Shown here piece after piece: positions 19,096 to 27,761 of a stretch of 64,000 bases of DNA. This stretch comes from Citroniella saccharovorans. GTDB lineage: Bacteria; Bacillota; Clostridia; Tissierellales; Peptoniphilaceae. The number at the start of each line of letters is the position of its first letter. The stretch's first letter is position 1. The DNA lies in the NCBI RefSeq assembly GCF_035481615.1, contig NZ_JAYKOT010000003.1:310001-374000 (forward strand), in the 5' to 3' direction. The notes beneath the pieces were generated by a model that saw nothing but the letters and a program-made list of their open reading frames with translations, made no database searches and was not told the origin of the DNA. The position numbers and the translations under genes were made by a program.

Positions 19096-20055
19096 ATGAA
19101 AACAATAGGGGTTTTGACTAGCGGCGGCGATGCACCTGGCATGAATGCATGCATAAGGTCAATTGTAAGAAGTTCAATCTATTCAGGTTTAAAGGTTAAG
19201 GGAATAAAATTTGGATACGATGGTTTAATTAATAGAAAAATTATAGATATGGATGTTTCTTCAGTTGCCGATATTATTCACAGGGGAGGAACTATTTTAG
19301 GATCTGCTAGAAGTAAGGAATTTGAAACAGAAGAAGGACAGTATAAGGCCATAAAAATTTTAGAAGAAGAAGGAATCGAAGGCCTAGTTTTACTTGGAGG
19401 AGATGGGACTTTTAGGGGAGCTCATGAAATTTCCAAAAAGGGAATAAAAGTTATTGGAATTCCTTGCACAATTGATAATGATATGGGATATACAGATCTA
19501 ACAATTGGATTTTCAACTGCTGTTGGGACTGTTGTAGAAGCAATAGGTAGACTAAGGGATACCTCTTCTTCACATGGAAGGGGAAATGTTTTAGAAGTTA
19601 TGGGTAGAAACTGTGGAGATCTTGCTCTTTATTCTGGAATTGCTGGTGGAGCAGAAAGCATTGTCGTTCCAGAGATTGATATGAACTTAGAAGAAATTAT
19701 TGAAAAAGTAAACCAAGGAAAGAAAAGAGGCAAACTACACCATATAGTTATAGTTGCAGAAGGCGTTGGTGATAGTTTTAAAATTGCAAAAAAAATAGAA
19801 AACTCTACTGGAGTAGAAACAAAGGTTACTGTTCTAGGACATATTCAAAGAGGCGGAACTCCTAGTCCTGAAGATAGAATACTAGCTTCAGAGTTTGGAT
19901 CTTCTGCAGTTGATTTATTAATTGAAAATAAAACCGATATAGCGATAGGGAAAAAGAATGGTAAAGTTATTTTTAGAACTATAGAAGAAGCGGTTGAAAC
20001 AAAAAAAGAATTTAACACATATCTCTATGAGATGAGTAAAAAACTTTCAATTTAG
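19096..20055 (+). CDS. pfkA: ATP-dependent 6-phosphofructokinase
   Basis: The 319-residue enzyme phosphorylates fructose 6-phosphate in glycolysis. GGDAPGMNACIRSIV (11-25), GGDGTFRGA (about 102-110), the catalytic TIDND (about 125-129) and EVMGR (about 170) are all intact; GGDG indicates the ATP-using rather than PPi-using form. It lies 12 bases after dnaE and 13 bases before pyk, in one operon. Confidence 0.98.
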   Translation: MKTIGVLTSGGDAPGMNACIRSIVRSSIYSGLKVKGIKFGYDGLINRKIIDMDVSSVADIIHRGGTILGSARSKEFETEEGQYKAIKILEEEGIEGLVLLGGDGTFRGAHEISKKGIKVIGIPCTIDNDMGYTDLTIGFSTAVGTVVEAIGRLRDTSSSHGRGNVLEVMGRNCGDLALYSGIAGGAESIVVPEIDMNLEEIIEKVNQGKKRGKLHHIVIVAEGVGDSFKIAKKIENSTGVETKVTVLGHIQRGGTPSPEDRILASEFGSSAVDLLIENKTDIAIGKKNGKVIFRTIEEAVETKKEFNTYLYEMSKKLSI

Positions 20056-20068
20056 GAGATGACAAGGT

Positions 20069-21835
20069 ATGCAAAATTATGAAAAGAAAACTAAGATAGT
20101 TTGTACAATTGGTCCAAGCTCAGATTCAACTGAAATGCTTGAGAAACTTATGAAAGCAGGAATGAATGTATGTAGATTAAATTTCTCTCATGGTTCGCAT
20201 GAAGAACATAAAGTTAGAATAGATAGAATTAAGGAAGTTAGAGAAAGATTAAATTTACCTGTAGCTATTATGCTAGATACAAAAGGACCAGAAATTAGAT
20301 TAAGAGATTTTGAAAATGGCGAAATTGACCTTAAATATGGTGATAGATTTACTTTAACTACCAGGGAAATTATTGGAAATAAAAATGAAGTTTCAGTTTC
20401 ATACAAAGACCTTGCTAAAGATGTAAAAGCTGGCGACAGGATTTTAGTTGATGATGGTCTTTGTGAACTTAGGGTAATTGAAGTCATAAATGGAGAAGAT
20501 ATTGTTTGTGAGGCTAGAAATTATGCTACCTTAAAAAATAAAAAAGGTGTAAATGTTCCGGATGCAAATATTAATCTTCCAGCACTTACTGAAAGAGATA
20601 TAGAAGATATTAAATTTGGTATAGATAATGAGATTGACTTTATAGCTGCATCATTTATTAGAAAACCTGAAGATGTTTTTGAAATTCGTAAAATATTAGA
20701 AGCAAGCACTTGTCCAAATATTGGGATTATTTCCAAGATAGAATCTCAAGAAGGTGTAGACAATATCAAAGAAATTGTAAGAGCATCTGATGGGATAATG
20801 GTTGCCAGAGGAGATCTAGGCGTTGAAATTGAAACTGAAATTATGCCACTTGTACAAAAAGAAATAATTAGGCTTGTAAATTCTCTTCAAAAACCAGTTA
20901 TTACAGCAACTCAGATGTTAGATTCAATGATAAGAAACCCAAGACCAACCAGAGCAGAGGTAACAGATGTTGCAAATGCAATACTTGATGGATCAGATGC
21001 AATTATGTTATCAGGAGAAACAGCGGCTGGAAAATATCCGCTTGAAGCAGTTGAAACTATGACTAGGATAGCAATAAAGACAGAAAATTCTGAAGAATTT
21101 TTAGAAGCAATGGCAAAGAAAATTCAAACAAAAAATGCTAGTACAAGTGATTCAATTGCTAAGGCTTCAGTAAATATTTCCAACTCTGTAAATGCTTCTT
21201 CAATACTAACTGCAACTTCAACTGGCGAAACATCTAGACTAATTTCAAAATACAGACCCAATAGACCAATTATAGCTGCAACATATTCAAAAGAGGTAAC
21301 AAGGGCACTTTCATTAGTTTGGGGAGTTTATCCAGTCTTAACAGATGTTTCAGAACATACTGATGAAGTTATAGAAAATTCAATAATAGCCTCTCTTGAT
21401 GAAAAATTAATTAAAGAAGGAGATCTTATCGTTATTACAGCTGGAATTCCAGTAGGAGTTAAGGGAACTACAAACCTAATTAAAGTTCATACTGTTGGAG
21501 ACATAATAGGTGGTGGAACAGGAATTGGCTTTGGCTCAGTAACCGGCAGGGTTTTAAAAATTGAAAAAATAGAAGATTTAAATAGATTTGAAAAAGGAAT
21601 GATAATAGCATCAAGATATACTGACAAAGATTTTGTAGAAAAAATAAAAGAAGCAAAGGCAGTTTTAACTATAGAAGGAGGACTAACATCCCATGCAGCT
21701 ATTGTTTCACTAAACTACAAAGTTCCATGTATAGTTGGTATAGAAAATTTACTTGAAGATGTTGTAGATGGCGAAATAGTAACAGTTGATGCTGAAAAAG
21801 GAATCCTATATAGAGGGGAAGCAAGAGTATTATAA
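20069..21835 (+). CDS. pyk: Pyruvate kinase with C-terminal PEP-utilising domain
   Basis: The 588-residue enzyme converts PEP and ADP to pyruvate and ATP. The catalytic core is intact: TKIVCTIGPSS near the start, LNFSHG (about 36-41), MLDTKGPEIR, and ARGDLGVEI (about 246-254). About 110 extra residues at the C-terminus form the PEP-utiliser-like domain (GGLTSHAAIVSLNYKVPCIVG), as in Bacillus-type enzymes, whose histidine resembles the phosphohistidine of PEP synthase. It ends the dnaE-pfkA-pyk operon. Confidence 0.98.
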   Translation: MQNYEKKTKIVCTIGPSSDSTEMLEKLMKAGMNVCRLNFSHGSHEEHKVRIDRIKEVRERLNLPVAIMLDTKGPEIRLRDFENGEIDLKYGDRFTLTTREIIGNKNEVSVSYKDLAKDVKAGDRILVDDGLCELRVIEVINGEDIVCEARNYATLKNKKGVNVPDANINLPALTERDIEDIKFGIDNEIDFIAASFIRKPEDVFEIRKILEASTCPNIGIISKIESQEGVDNIKEIVRASDGIMVARGDLGVEIETEIMPLVQKEIIRLVNSLQKPVITATQMLDSMIRNPRPTRAEVTDVANAILDGSDAIMLSGETAAGKYPLEAVETMTRIAIKTENSEEFLEAMAKKIQTKNASTSDSIAKASVNISNSVNASSILTATSTGETSRLISKYRPNRPIIAATYSKEVTRALSLVWGVYPVLTDVSEHTDEVIENSIIASLDEKLIKEGDLIVITAGIPVGVKGTTNLIKVHTVGDIIGGGTGIGFGSVTGRVLKIEKIEDLNRFEKGMIIASRYTDKDFVEKIKEAKAVLTIEGGLTSHAAIVSLNYKVPCIVGIENLLEDVVDGEIVTVDAEKGILYRGEARVL

Positions 21836-21845
21836 ATATAAAAAA

Positions 21846-21892
21846 AGCTTGTTATTTTTGGAATTCTATATTATCATAATATAAGACAAGCA
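21846..21892 (+). promoter_or_regulatory. Nested stem-loop in the arcA leader
   Basis: GCTTGT (21847-21852) pairs with ACAAGC (21886-21891) around the perfect palindrome TATATTAT-C-ATAATATA (21867-21883). It ends 3 bases before the AAGGAGG of arcA. It could be the pyk terminator, an operator or an RNA element; the sequence alone does not decide. Confidence 0.45.
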
Positions 21893-21906
21893 AAAAGGAG
21901 GAAGTC

Positions 21907-23130
21907 ATGGATAAGATAAATGTTTTTTCAGAGATTGGAAAATTAAATTCCATTATCTTACACAGACCTGGCGAGGAGCTTACAAATATAGTACCATCCT
22001 TAATGGATGAATTATTATTTGATGAAGTTCCTTATCTAAAAAATGCACAAATTGAGCATGATAGATTTGCCGATATTTTAAGAGATAATGGCGTTGAAGT
22101 TCATTATATTGAAAAACTTGCAAAAGAGTCTATAGTTTCAGACGAAATTAGACAAGAACTCATTGAAACATTTATAGATGAAGCTTCAATAAGAGGACTT
22201 GAAGAAATTAAATTAGTTAGAGAATATCTAGAGAGCATTAAAGACAACCAAAAACTAATTGATAAGATGATTGCAGGTATTAGAAAAGAAGAAATTGGTC
22301 TTAAATCAAATAGTATTCTTTCAAGAAAAGATAGTGTTAGAGAATTTTACTCAACTCTACCTATGCCAAACCTTTACTTCACAAGAGATACATTTGCCCT
22401 AGTTGGTAGTGGGGTTTGTATGAATACAATGTGGTCAAATGTTAGGCAAAGAGAATCAATTTTTGGTGATATGATCTTTAAAAACCATCCAGCCTTTAAA
22501 GACAATAAACCTAAGTATTACTACAACAAAAATAGCAACTACACTTTAGAAGGTGGGGATGTAATTGTACTTTCAAATAAAATAGTTGCAGTTGGTATAT
22601 CTCAAAGAACTGAAGGAAAAGCAATAGTAGAATTTGCAAAAAATCTACTTTCTTCTGATGATGGATTTGAAAAAGTTTTATGCTTAGCACTTCCAATTTC
22701 AAGATCAACTATGCACTTAGACACAGTTTTTACCATGATAGACAAAGATTTATTTACAGTGTACCCAGGAATTAGAGGTTCATTAGAAATACTTGAACTT
22801 ACACTTCAAGATGGAGAAATAAAAATAAAAGAGCTTGGAAAAGATATAGAAAGAGTACTTTCAGAAAATCTTGGAACAGATGGTGTAACATTTATAGAAA
22901 ATGGACCAAGAGGTATGATAGATGCTGAAATTGAACAATGGTCTGACGGTTACAACACACTAGCAATAGGTCCAAGAGAAGTAGTTGTATATGAAAGAAA
23001 TGATGCAATAAATGAACTTTTATATAAAAACAATGTCAAACTTCATAAACTAGTTGAGGGCGAACTTTCAAGAGGAAGAGGAGGCCCAAGATGTATGTCA
23101 ATGCCTCTTAATAGAGATAATTATTTTTAA
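21907..23130 (+). CDS. arcA: Arginine deiminase
   Basis: The 407-residue enzyme hydrolyses arginine to citrulline and ammonia. Family landmarks are LHRPGEEL (about 19-26), the FTRD block (about 158-161), EGGD (about 219-222), HLDTVFT (about 274-280) and the nucleophile C396 in GGPRCMSMPL near the end. No arcB, arcC or arginine/ornithine antiporter gene follows; the next gene is rlmD, behind a terminator. The rest of the pathway must be elsewhere, or the enzyme acts alone. Confidence 0.98.
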   Translation: MDKINVFSEIGKLNSIILHRPGEELTNIVPSLMDELLFDEVPYLKNAQIEHDRFADILRDNGVEVHYIEKLAKESIVSDEIRQELIETFIDEASIRGLEEIKLVREYLESIKDNQKLIDKMIAGIRKEEIGLKSNSILSRKDSVREFYSTLPMPNLYFTRDTFALVGSGVCMNTMWSNVRQRESIFGDMIFKNHPAFKDNKPKYYYNKNSNYTLEGGDVIVLSNKIVAVGISQRTEGKAIVEFAKNLLSSDDGFEKVLCLALPISRSTMHLDTVFTMIDKDLFTVYPGIRGSLEILELTLQDGEIKIKELGKDIERVLSENLGTDGVTFIENGPRGMIDAEIEQWSDGYNTLAIGPREVVVYERNDAINELLYKNNVKLHKLVEGELSRGRGGPRCMSMPLNRDNYF

Positions 23131-23138
23131 TAAACATA

Positions 23139-23170
23139 GCCCTTTTTGCAAAAGCAGAAAGGGCGTTTTA
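23139..23170 (+). terminator. Terminator after arcA
   Basis: GCCCTTT (from 23139) pairs with AAAGGGC (23158-23164) and is followed by GTTTTA. A moderately strong hairpin in the 54-base gap before rlmD. Confidence 0.65.
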
Positions 23171-23184
23171 CATAGGAGATTAAA

Positions 23185-24744
23185 ATGAAAATTACGGGAA
23201 AAATAGTAGACATAACAGACGAGGGAAAAGCAGTTGTAAAAAATGATGGAAAAGTAATTTTTACAGATGAAGGCTTAATAGATGACATTGTAGAGCTAGA
23301 AATAAAAAAAGAAAAGAAATCTTATTTAATAGGTGAAACCATATCCATACTTCAAAAATCAAAGGATAGAATAGAACCTTTATGCCCATATTATAAAGAA
23401 TGCTCTGGATGCAGATACCAAGAATTATCTTATGAAAAAGAATTAGAAATCAAAAAAAGATCAGTAGAAGAGAAAATAAAAAGATTAGCAGAAATTGATT
23501 TAGATATAGAAATTAATGGGGGAAAAGAAGAAGGATATAGGAATAAAATTAGCCTCAAATCAGATAATAACTATAATTTAGGTTACTATAAAAGAAAAAC
23601 TAACGATTTAGTTAAAATCGAATCCTGCAAAATAGCAAATGAACTTATCAATAAAACACTAAAACACATTTTAGAAAATAAAAACAGCATAGAAAAGGAC
23701 GCATTATTAAAAGAATTAGTAATCCGTAAAGGATTAGATGACGAAATAATGATAATAATTGAAACAAATTATGCCGGAAGAAATTCTTTCTATAAATTAT
23801 CTGAAAAACTTCAAAAATATAATTATATAAAATCAATTTATATAAAATATAAAAATAAAAAGACAATGCCACGAGATTATACATTTAAGAAAATATTTGG
23901 AGAAGATAAAATAAAATATAAATATGGGGAATATGAGTTCTATTTTTCTCCTGATTCATTTCTTCAAGTTAATGATTTAGTTGCGCCTAGTCTTTACAAA
24001 AAGGCAAAAGAACTTATAGATGGGAAAAAGCCAAAAGTGTTAATAGATCTATTTTCTGGAATAGGAACAACAACAATAAATTTTTCAAAAGGACTAGTTA
24101 AAGCAGTAGGAATAGAGATAAATGAATATGCAGTAGAAGATGCCATCAAAAACTCTAAAATAAATAATTTAGATAACGTATTTTTCTATAAATTAGATGC
24201 AAATAAAGAATTTGACCAAATAAAAAGACTTAAACCAGATTTAATAACAGTAGATCCACCAAGATTTGGACTTTCAAAAGATTTAATAGAGCAAATAGTA
24301 GTATCTAAAATTCCTAGTATTCTATACATCTCTTGTAACCCATCAAGCCTTGCTAGAGACTTAAAAATATTTAAAGATAGCGGATATAAAATAGAAAACA
24401 TAGAATTATACGATATGTTTCCAAGGACAGTGCACGTGGAGACGGTAGCACTTTTGTCCAAACTTGATGTCGATAAGTATATAAATATTGAAATTGAGAT
24501 GGATGAGCTTGATTTGACAAGTGCTGAAAGTAAGGCAACATATGCCCAAATCAAAGAATATGTTTGGAATAAATTTGAATTAAAAGTTTCGACATTATAT
24601 ATTGCACAGATAAAAAGGAAATGTGGAATAGAATTACGAGAACATTACAACAAGTCTAAAAAGGAGAAACAAATTATTCCACAGTGTACACCTGAAAAAG
24701 AAGAAGCCATTATGGATGCTTTGAGACACTTCAAAATGATTTAA
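23185..24744 (+). CDS. rlmD: 23S rRNA (uracil-C5)-methyltransferase RlmD with element-encoded C-terminus
   Basis: The protein is a TrmA/RlmD-type SAM-dependent RNA methyltransferase: TRAM domain (residues 1-57), [4Fe-4S] cysteines C67, C73, C76 and C148, a SAM-binding DLFSGIGTTT (about 287-296) and the nucleophile C384 in the SCNP loop. Codons up to H417-V-E-T-V are chromosomal. After the 12-bp repeat at 24432-24443 the frame runs on for about 100 residues of mobile-element origin, including MDELDLTSAESKATYAQIKE and the C-terminal EKEEAIMDALRHFKMI. The original tail (12 codons from the same histidine) is found at 58954-58992. The unmodified gene would encode about 428 residues, the present one 519. 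The methyltransferase core is intact, so activity is likely kept. Confidence 0.92.
   Translation: MKITGKIVDITDEGKAVVKNDGKVIFTDEGLIDDIVELEIKKEKKSYLIGETISILQKSKDRIEPLCPYYKECSGCRYQELSYEKELEIKKRSVEEKIKRLAEIDLDIEINGGKEEGYRNKISLKSDNNYNLGYYKRKTNDLVKIESCKIANELINKTLKHILENKNSIEKDALLKELVIRKGLDDEIMIIIETNYAGRNSFYKLSEKLQKYNYIKSIYIKYKNKKTMPRDYTFKKIFGEDKIKYKYGEYEFYFSPDSFLQVNDLVAPSLYKKAKELIDGKKPKVLIDLFSGIGTTTINFSKGLVKAVGIEINEYAVEDAIKNSKINNLDNVFFYKLDANKEFDQIKRLKPDLITVDPPRFGLSKDLIEQIVVSKIPSILYISCNPSSLARDLKIFKDSGYKIENIELYDMFPRTVHVETVALLSKLDVDKYINIEIEMDELDLTSAESKATYAQIKEYVWNKFELKVSTLYIAQIKRKCGIELREHYNKSKKEKQIIPQCTPEKEEAIMDALRHFKMI
24432..24443. repeat. attL, left 12-bp direct repeat of the integrated element
   Basis: GCACGTGGAGAC occurs here inside rlmD and again at 58953-58964 at the end of the serine recombinase gene. 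The rlmD reading frame continues naturally across the right copy. The 3' end of rum/rlmD is a known target of serine-recombinase elements in Gram-positives. Confidence 0.88.
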
Positions 24745-24897
24745 TAGAAAAGAATGACTGTATATGACTTTCTGCTTTTATTACATTCCTACTTGGTATA
24801 GGAAGAGCTATTATTCCTTTCTTGCAAGGTATCAATTAGAAAATAGGCACAATATAAAGATTGATAGGATCATTTTTATATTTAAAGAAGCGTTGAA

Positions 24898-25208
24898 ATG
24901 ATTGATAAAATCAATAAAAAATTTTGGGATAAATTTGCTAAGCTATATGCTCCTTGCATGAAAAAAACAAAGGAGTATATGATAGAGTTTGCGAATACAT
25001 TCGTCCTCATTTGAATAAAGATATGGAGGTGCTTGAACTTGTTTGTGGAGTAAGATCTTTCTTATCTTATAAATTCGATATTACAAAGCATAAGAATTAC
25101 AAGTTGCTGGAAGATTATGATGAGAGAAATGGTTTTGATATTGAAAAGTATATTACACGAAAGGGTAAAACTAAGATAAATGGTAATACAGTGATAACAA
25201 GATTGTAA
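24898..25208 (+). pseudogene. Truncated, frameshifted class I methyltransferase remnant
   Basis: ATG 24898 opens with KINKKFWDKFAKLYAP, the usual start of small clostridial SAM methyltransferases. The frame breaks in an A7 run (24961-24967; one more A restores it) and continues as NKGVYDRVCEYIRPHLNKDM, then VLELVCGVR, the expected SAM motif I region. After that the sequence becomes unrelated (LSYKFDITKHKNYKLL to the stop at 25208), so the gene was also fused by deletion. It is not functional. Bases 24745-24897 hold nothing recognisable. Confidence 0.7.
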
Positions 25209-25325
25209 TATTTACTGTAAGAGTCTACACGGGCGAGGGATTATTTAATAATAGTAGACTATTTGATATAATAGAATTAGATAAATTAGAATTTATCGGG
25301 ATAAAAGAGAGGACTGCAAGGCCAT

Positions 25326-25856
25326 ATGAAGCATGAAGAAATAAGAGGAAAAAAAATTATACTGCGCAGGCAAAGAGAAGAAGACGCTCCGTTTTTCGCC
25401 TATTGGTTTAATCAGCCGCAGGTTATGTTTCAATGCGGATTTGAGAAGACAACCGATGAAGAAGAGGAGAAAAGAACTATTAACGTCAGCCACAAATCGG
25501 AAGACTCGGTTTGGTTTACGATTACTGATCTTGACGGTAATATTATTGGCGAGACCGGTTTGCTCCGTATGTTTCCCGCGTGGCACCAAACCGATCTGAC
25601 GATTATTATTCCAGACCCTGCAATGCAGCATAAAGGATATGGTTCGGAAGCAATCCGCATCATGCTGGACATGGCATTTCATGAGTATGAGATGCATCGT
25701 GTCTCGATCGGCGTGGTAGGGTTGAATACAGATGCACTGGAATTCTACAAGAAAATCGGTTTCAAGCAGGAAGGTATTTTAGAAGAGGCATATTATTATA
25801 ACGATGAGTACAGCGATTTTATAATGATGCGAATCCTTAGCCAAGAATGGAAATAA
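25326..25856 (+). CDS. GNAT N-acetyltransferase (RimJ/RimL-like), horizontally acquired
   Basis: The 176-residue enzyme has a complete GNAT fold: ILRRQREEDAPFFAYWF at the N-terminus, GNIIGETGLLR, the acetyl-CoA loop DPAMQHKGYGSEAIRIML (about residues 98-115) and the C-terminal ALEFYKKIGFKQEG. Its base composition (near 45% GC, with runs such as catcgtgtctcgatcgg) is clearly higher than the surrounding 30%, so it came from another host. A TATAAT at 25267-25272 lies 54 bases upstream, and a 7-bp inverted repeat (AGTCTAC at 25222-25228, GTAGACT at 25254-25260) precedes that. The substrate is unknown; small-molecule detoxification or antibiotic acetylation is possible but not shown. Confidence 0.85.
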   Translation: MKHEEIRGKKIILRRQREEDAPFFAYWFNQPQVMFQCGFEKTTDEEEEKRTINVSHKSEDSVWFTITDLDGNIIGETGLLRMFPAWHQTDLTIIIPDPAMQHKGYGSEAIRIMLDMAFHEYEMHRVSIGVVGLNTDALEFYKKIGFKQEGILEEAYYYNDEYSDFIMMRILSQEWK

Positions 25857-25908
25857 GCGACAAATTCCAGTTTGTCGAGCTAAATAAAACTAAATACTAA
25901 AGATACAA

Positions 25909-25943
25909 GACGATAGAAATTAAAAACTCTATCGCCTTTTTTT
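25909..25943 (+). terminator. Terminator after the GNAT gene
   Basis: CGATAG (25911-25916) pairs with CTATCG (25929-25934), followed by CCTTTTTTT. A first hairpin CGACAAA/TTTGTCG lies at 25858-25877. Confidence 0.75.
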
Positions 25944-25965
25944 ATACTCAAAATTAGGAGGTTAA

Positions 25966-26085
25966 AATGGCTAGGATAAACCAATTATATTTAAAAATTT
26001 AGGAAGAATATGTAAGGCTCTATCTTGCACTCCTAATGATATTATTAGTTTTGAAGATAATTTTAGTGACAGGAATAGAAAATGA
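25966..26085 (+). pseudogene. Deleted XRE-type regulator remnant (39 codons)
   Basis: Behind AGGAGG an ATG opens a 39-codon frame whose second half, LGRICKALSCTPNDIISFED, is the C-terminal part of small Cro/C1-type regulators (normally about 66 residues). The recognition helices are missing, so an internal deletion removed them without breaking the frame. Bases 26086-26448 hold a further short ATGA-overlapping frame (26082-26138) and otherwise nothing I can assign. Confidence 0.6.
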
Positions 26086-26448
26086 GTTTAAGGACAGAAG
26101 ATCAAGTAGAAAAATTATCTAATGATGAAATAACATAATTGTCGCTTGGTTACTTGGGTACAATCATGGCTCTCAATAGGGTATATATTATATAATTGTA
26201 TTAGGAGTAATAGAATTAATGAAAACACTTAATCACTATTTTAGTGAAATATGTACTTCTTAATTCTTTTTTATTTGAGAAATTAAGATAATGAGGCAAA
26301 AATGAGGAATTATGAGATGATAACAGCACTTTATGAGAAATAGTAAAATAAAGTAAAAATTTTTCAAGATATAAAAAACTATCTTTTTTTGTATTACAAT
26401 CGTTATATATTATATAAGGCTATTTTAGAGGTAGGAGAATTGTTAGAT

Positions 26449-26976
26449 ATGAGCGTAGATTTTTTTCTTATCTGTCGCATTAGAAATGGTGATGATAAGG
26501 CTGCAGAAATAATAATTCGAAAATATTATATGAAAATCTTTGACTACTGCAAGTATCATTCCGAGAATATACATACAGCCGAAGATTTAACACAAGAGGT
26601 ATTTTTGATTTTTTTAAAGAAAATTGATCAATATAAACATAGGGGTAAACTTTTAAATTATTTATATACGATTGCTCGCAATAAATGTATTGATGAGAGA
26701 AAAAAAGAAAGTAATAAAGATATTTCAATTGAATGTATTGCCTATGAGGTATCATCAAGTTCTATTGAATCGGAAAGAACAATAGAATCTTTATATGTTA
26801 GGCAAACGGTTGAAAAATTACCATCAGATATTAGAGAGGTTATAATCATGTATTATTTTCTTGATATGAAACAGCGAGAAATTGCTGATATATGCGGTAT
26901 TTCATTAGAACTTGTAAAATACAGATTGAAGAAAGGTAAAGAAATGATAAAAAAGTATATAGGAGGTGAAATATGA
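26449..26976 (+). CDS. Extracytoplasmic-function type sigma-70 factor
   Basis: The protein (175 residues from ATG 26449) has region 2 (AAEIIIRKYYMKIFDYC ... AEDLTQEVFLIFLKKI, about residues 16-60, then LLNYLYTIARNKCIDERKK) and region 4 (LPSDIREVIIMYYFLDMKQREIADI followed by ELVKYRLKKGKEMI). I prefer ATG 26449 over the earlier in-frame start because GTAGGAG lies 11 bases upstream, although TTG 26440 cannot be excluded. It overlaps the next gene by 4 bases and leads an operon that also encodes an ABC transporter, an arrangement reminiscent of the Bacillus sigY-yxlCDEFG operon. It probably autoregulates that operon, which is inference. Confidence 0.85.
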   Translation: MSVDFFLICRIRNGDDKAAEIIIRKYYMKIFDYCKYHSENIHTAEDLTQEVFLIFLKKIDQYKHRGKLLNYLYTIARNKCIDERKKESNKDISIECIAYEVSSSSIESERTIESLYVRQTVEKLPSDIREVIIMYYFLDMKQREIADICGISLELVKYRLKKGKEMIKKYIGGEI

Positions 26977-27761
26977 AACAGATGAATTTTTCTGAAGATA
27001 GACTAGAAAAATTTCTCAAAAATGTGAATAAACAAAATAAGCAGAAACCGTCTAAGGAAGCAATAGATAGTTTAGTTCTCAAAGCTAGAGAATTGATCAA
27101 TAGCAAAGATAACGAAAGTAGAATTGGATTTATTGAATTTATTATTATACAAGTCCGAATCATGAAAAAAGAGTGGTGGCTTGCACAAACATTTTTGCTT
27201 TTTATTGCAGCAAAATGGTTATCTATTTCGGATGGTGAAGCTTATGTACAAAGAGGGTTAAGCATAATAGCCTCATTGTTTGTTATACTCGTAATTCCTG
27301 AGTTATGGAGGAATATTGAGAATAAATCTATAGAGATTGAGGAAACTTCAATTTTCAATTTACAAAAAATATATGCAGCTAAACTTATAGCTTTTGGTTT
27401 TATTGACACTACTATTTTGACACTGTTTTGTATTTATGCTGTGCAGATGCAAGAAATCATGTTTGAAGATATTTTAAAGCAATTTATATTTCCAATTATG
27501 ATTGCTTCAATGATTTGTATGAAGGCATTTTCTGGAAGAAAATATTTTAACCAACTTATAACAATGATTATATGTATTGCTGTAAATATGGTTTGGATGA
27601 TGATTGTATTAAACGAGTATATCTATTTAAAAATAACTCCTTTTGTTTGGGTGGTGATGTTTAGTACAAGTATTTTATTAACAATTTATTATATTAAGAA
27701 AGCCTTACACAACAACATTAGTCACTTGGAGGTGAAAATCAATGAATTTGGTTTTGAATAA
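26973..27761 (+). CDS. Membrane protein, candidate anti-sigma factor
   Basis: The 262-residue protein has a soluble basic N-terminus of about 65 residues and about six membrane helices from residue 68 onward. Position directly after a sigma factor gene, with ATGA overlap, and the cytosolic-N/membrane-C build suggest an anti-sigma factor that holds the sigma factor at the membrane. No zinc HxxxCxxC anti-sigma signature is visible, so this is a position-based proposal. Its 3' end overlaps the ATPase gene by 20 bases. Confidence 0.55.
   Translation: MKQMNFSEDRLEKFLKNVNKQNKQKPSKEAIDSLVLKARELINSKDNESRIGFIEFIIIQVRIMKKEWWLAQTFLLFIAAKWLSISDGEAYVQRGLSIIASLFVILVIPELWRNIENKSIEIEETSIFNLQKIYAAKLIAFGFIDTTILTLFCIYAVQMQEIMFEDILKQFIFPIMIASMICMKAFSGRKYFNQLITMIICIAVNMVWMMIVLNEYIYLKITPFVWVVMFSTSILLTIYYIKKALHNNISHLEVKINEFGFE

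Noticed and set aside
25222..25260. T-box or riboswitch before the GNAT gene
   Set aside because: Only a 7-bp inverted repeat is present; no conserved riboswitch sequence.
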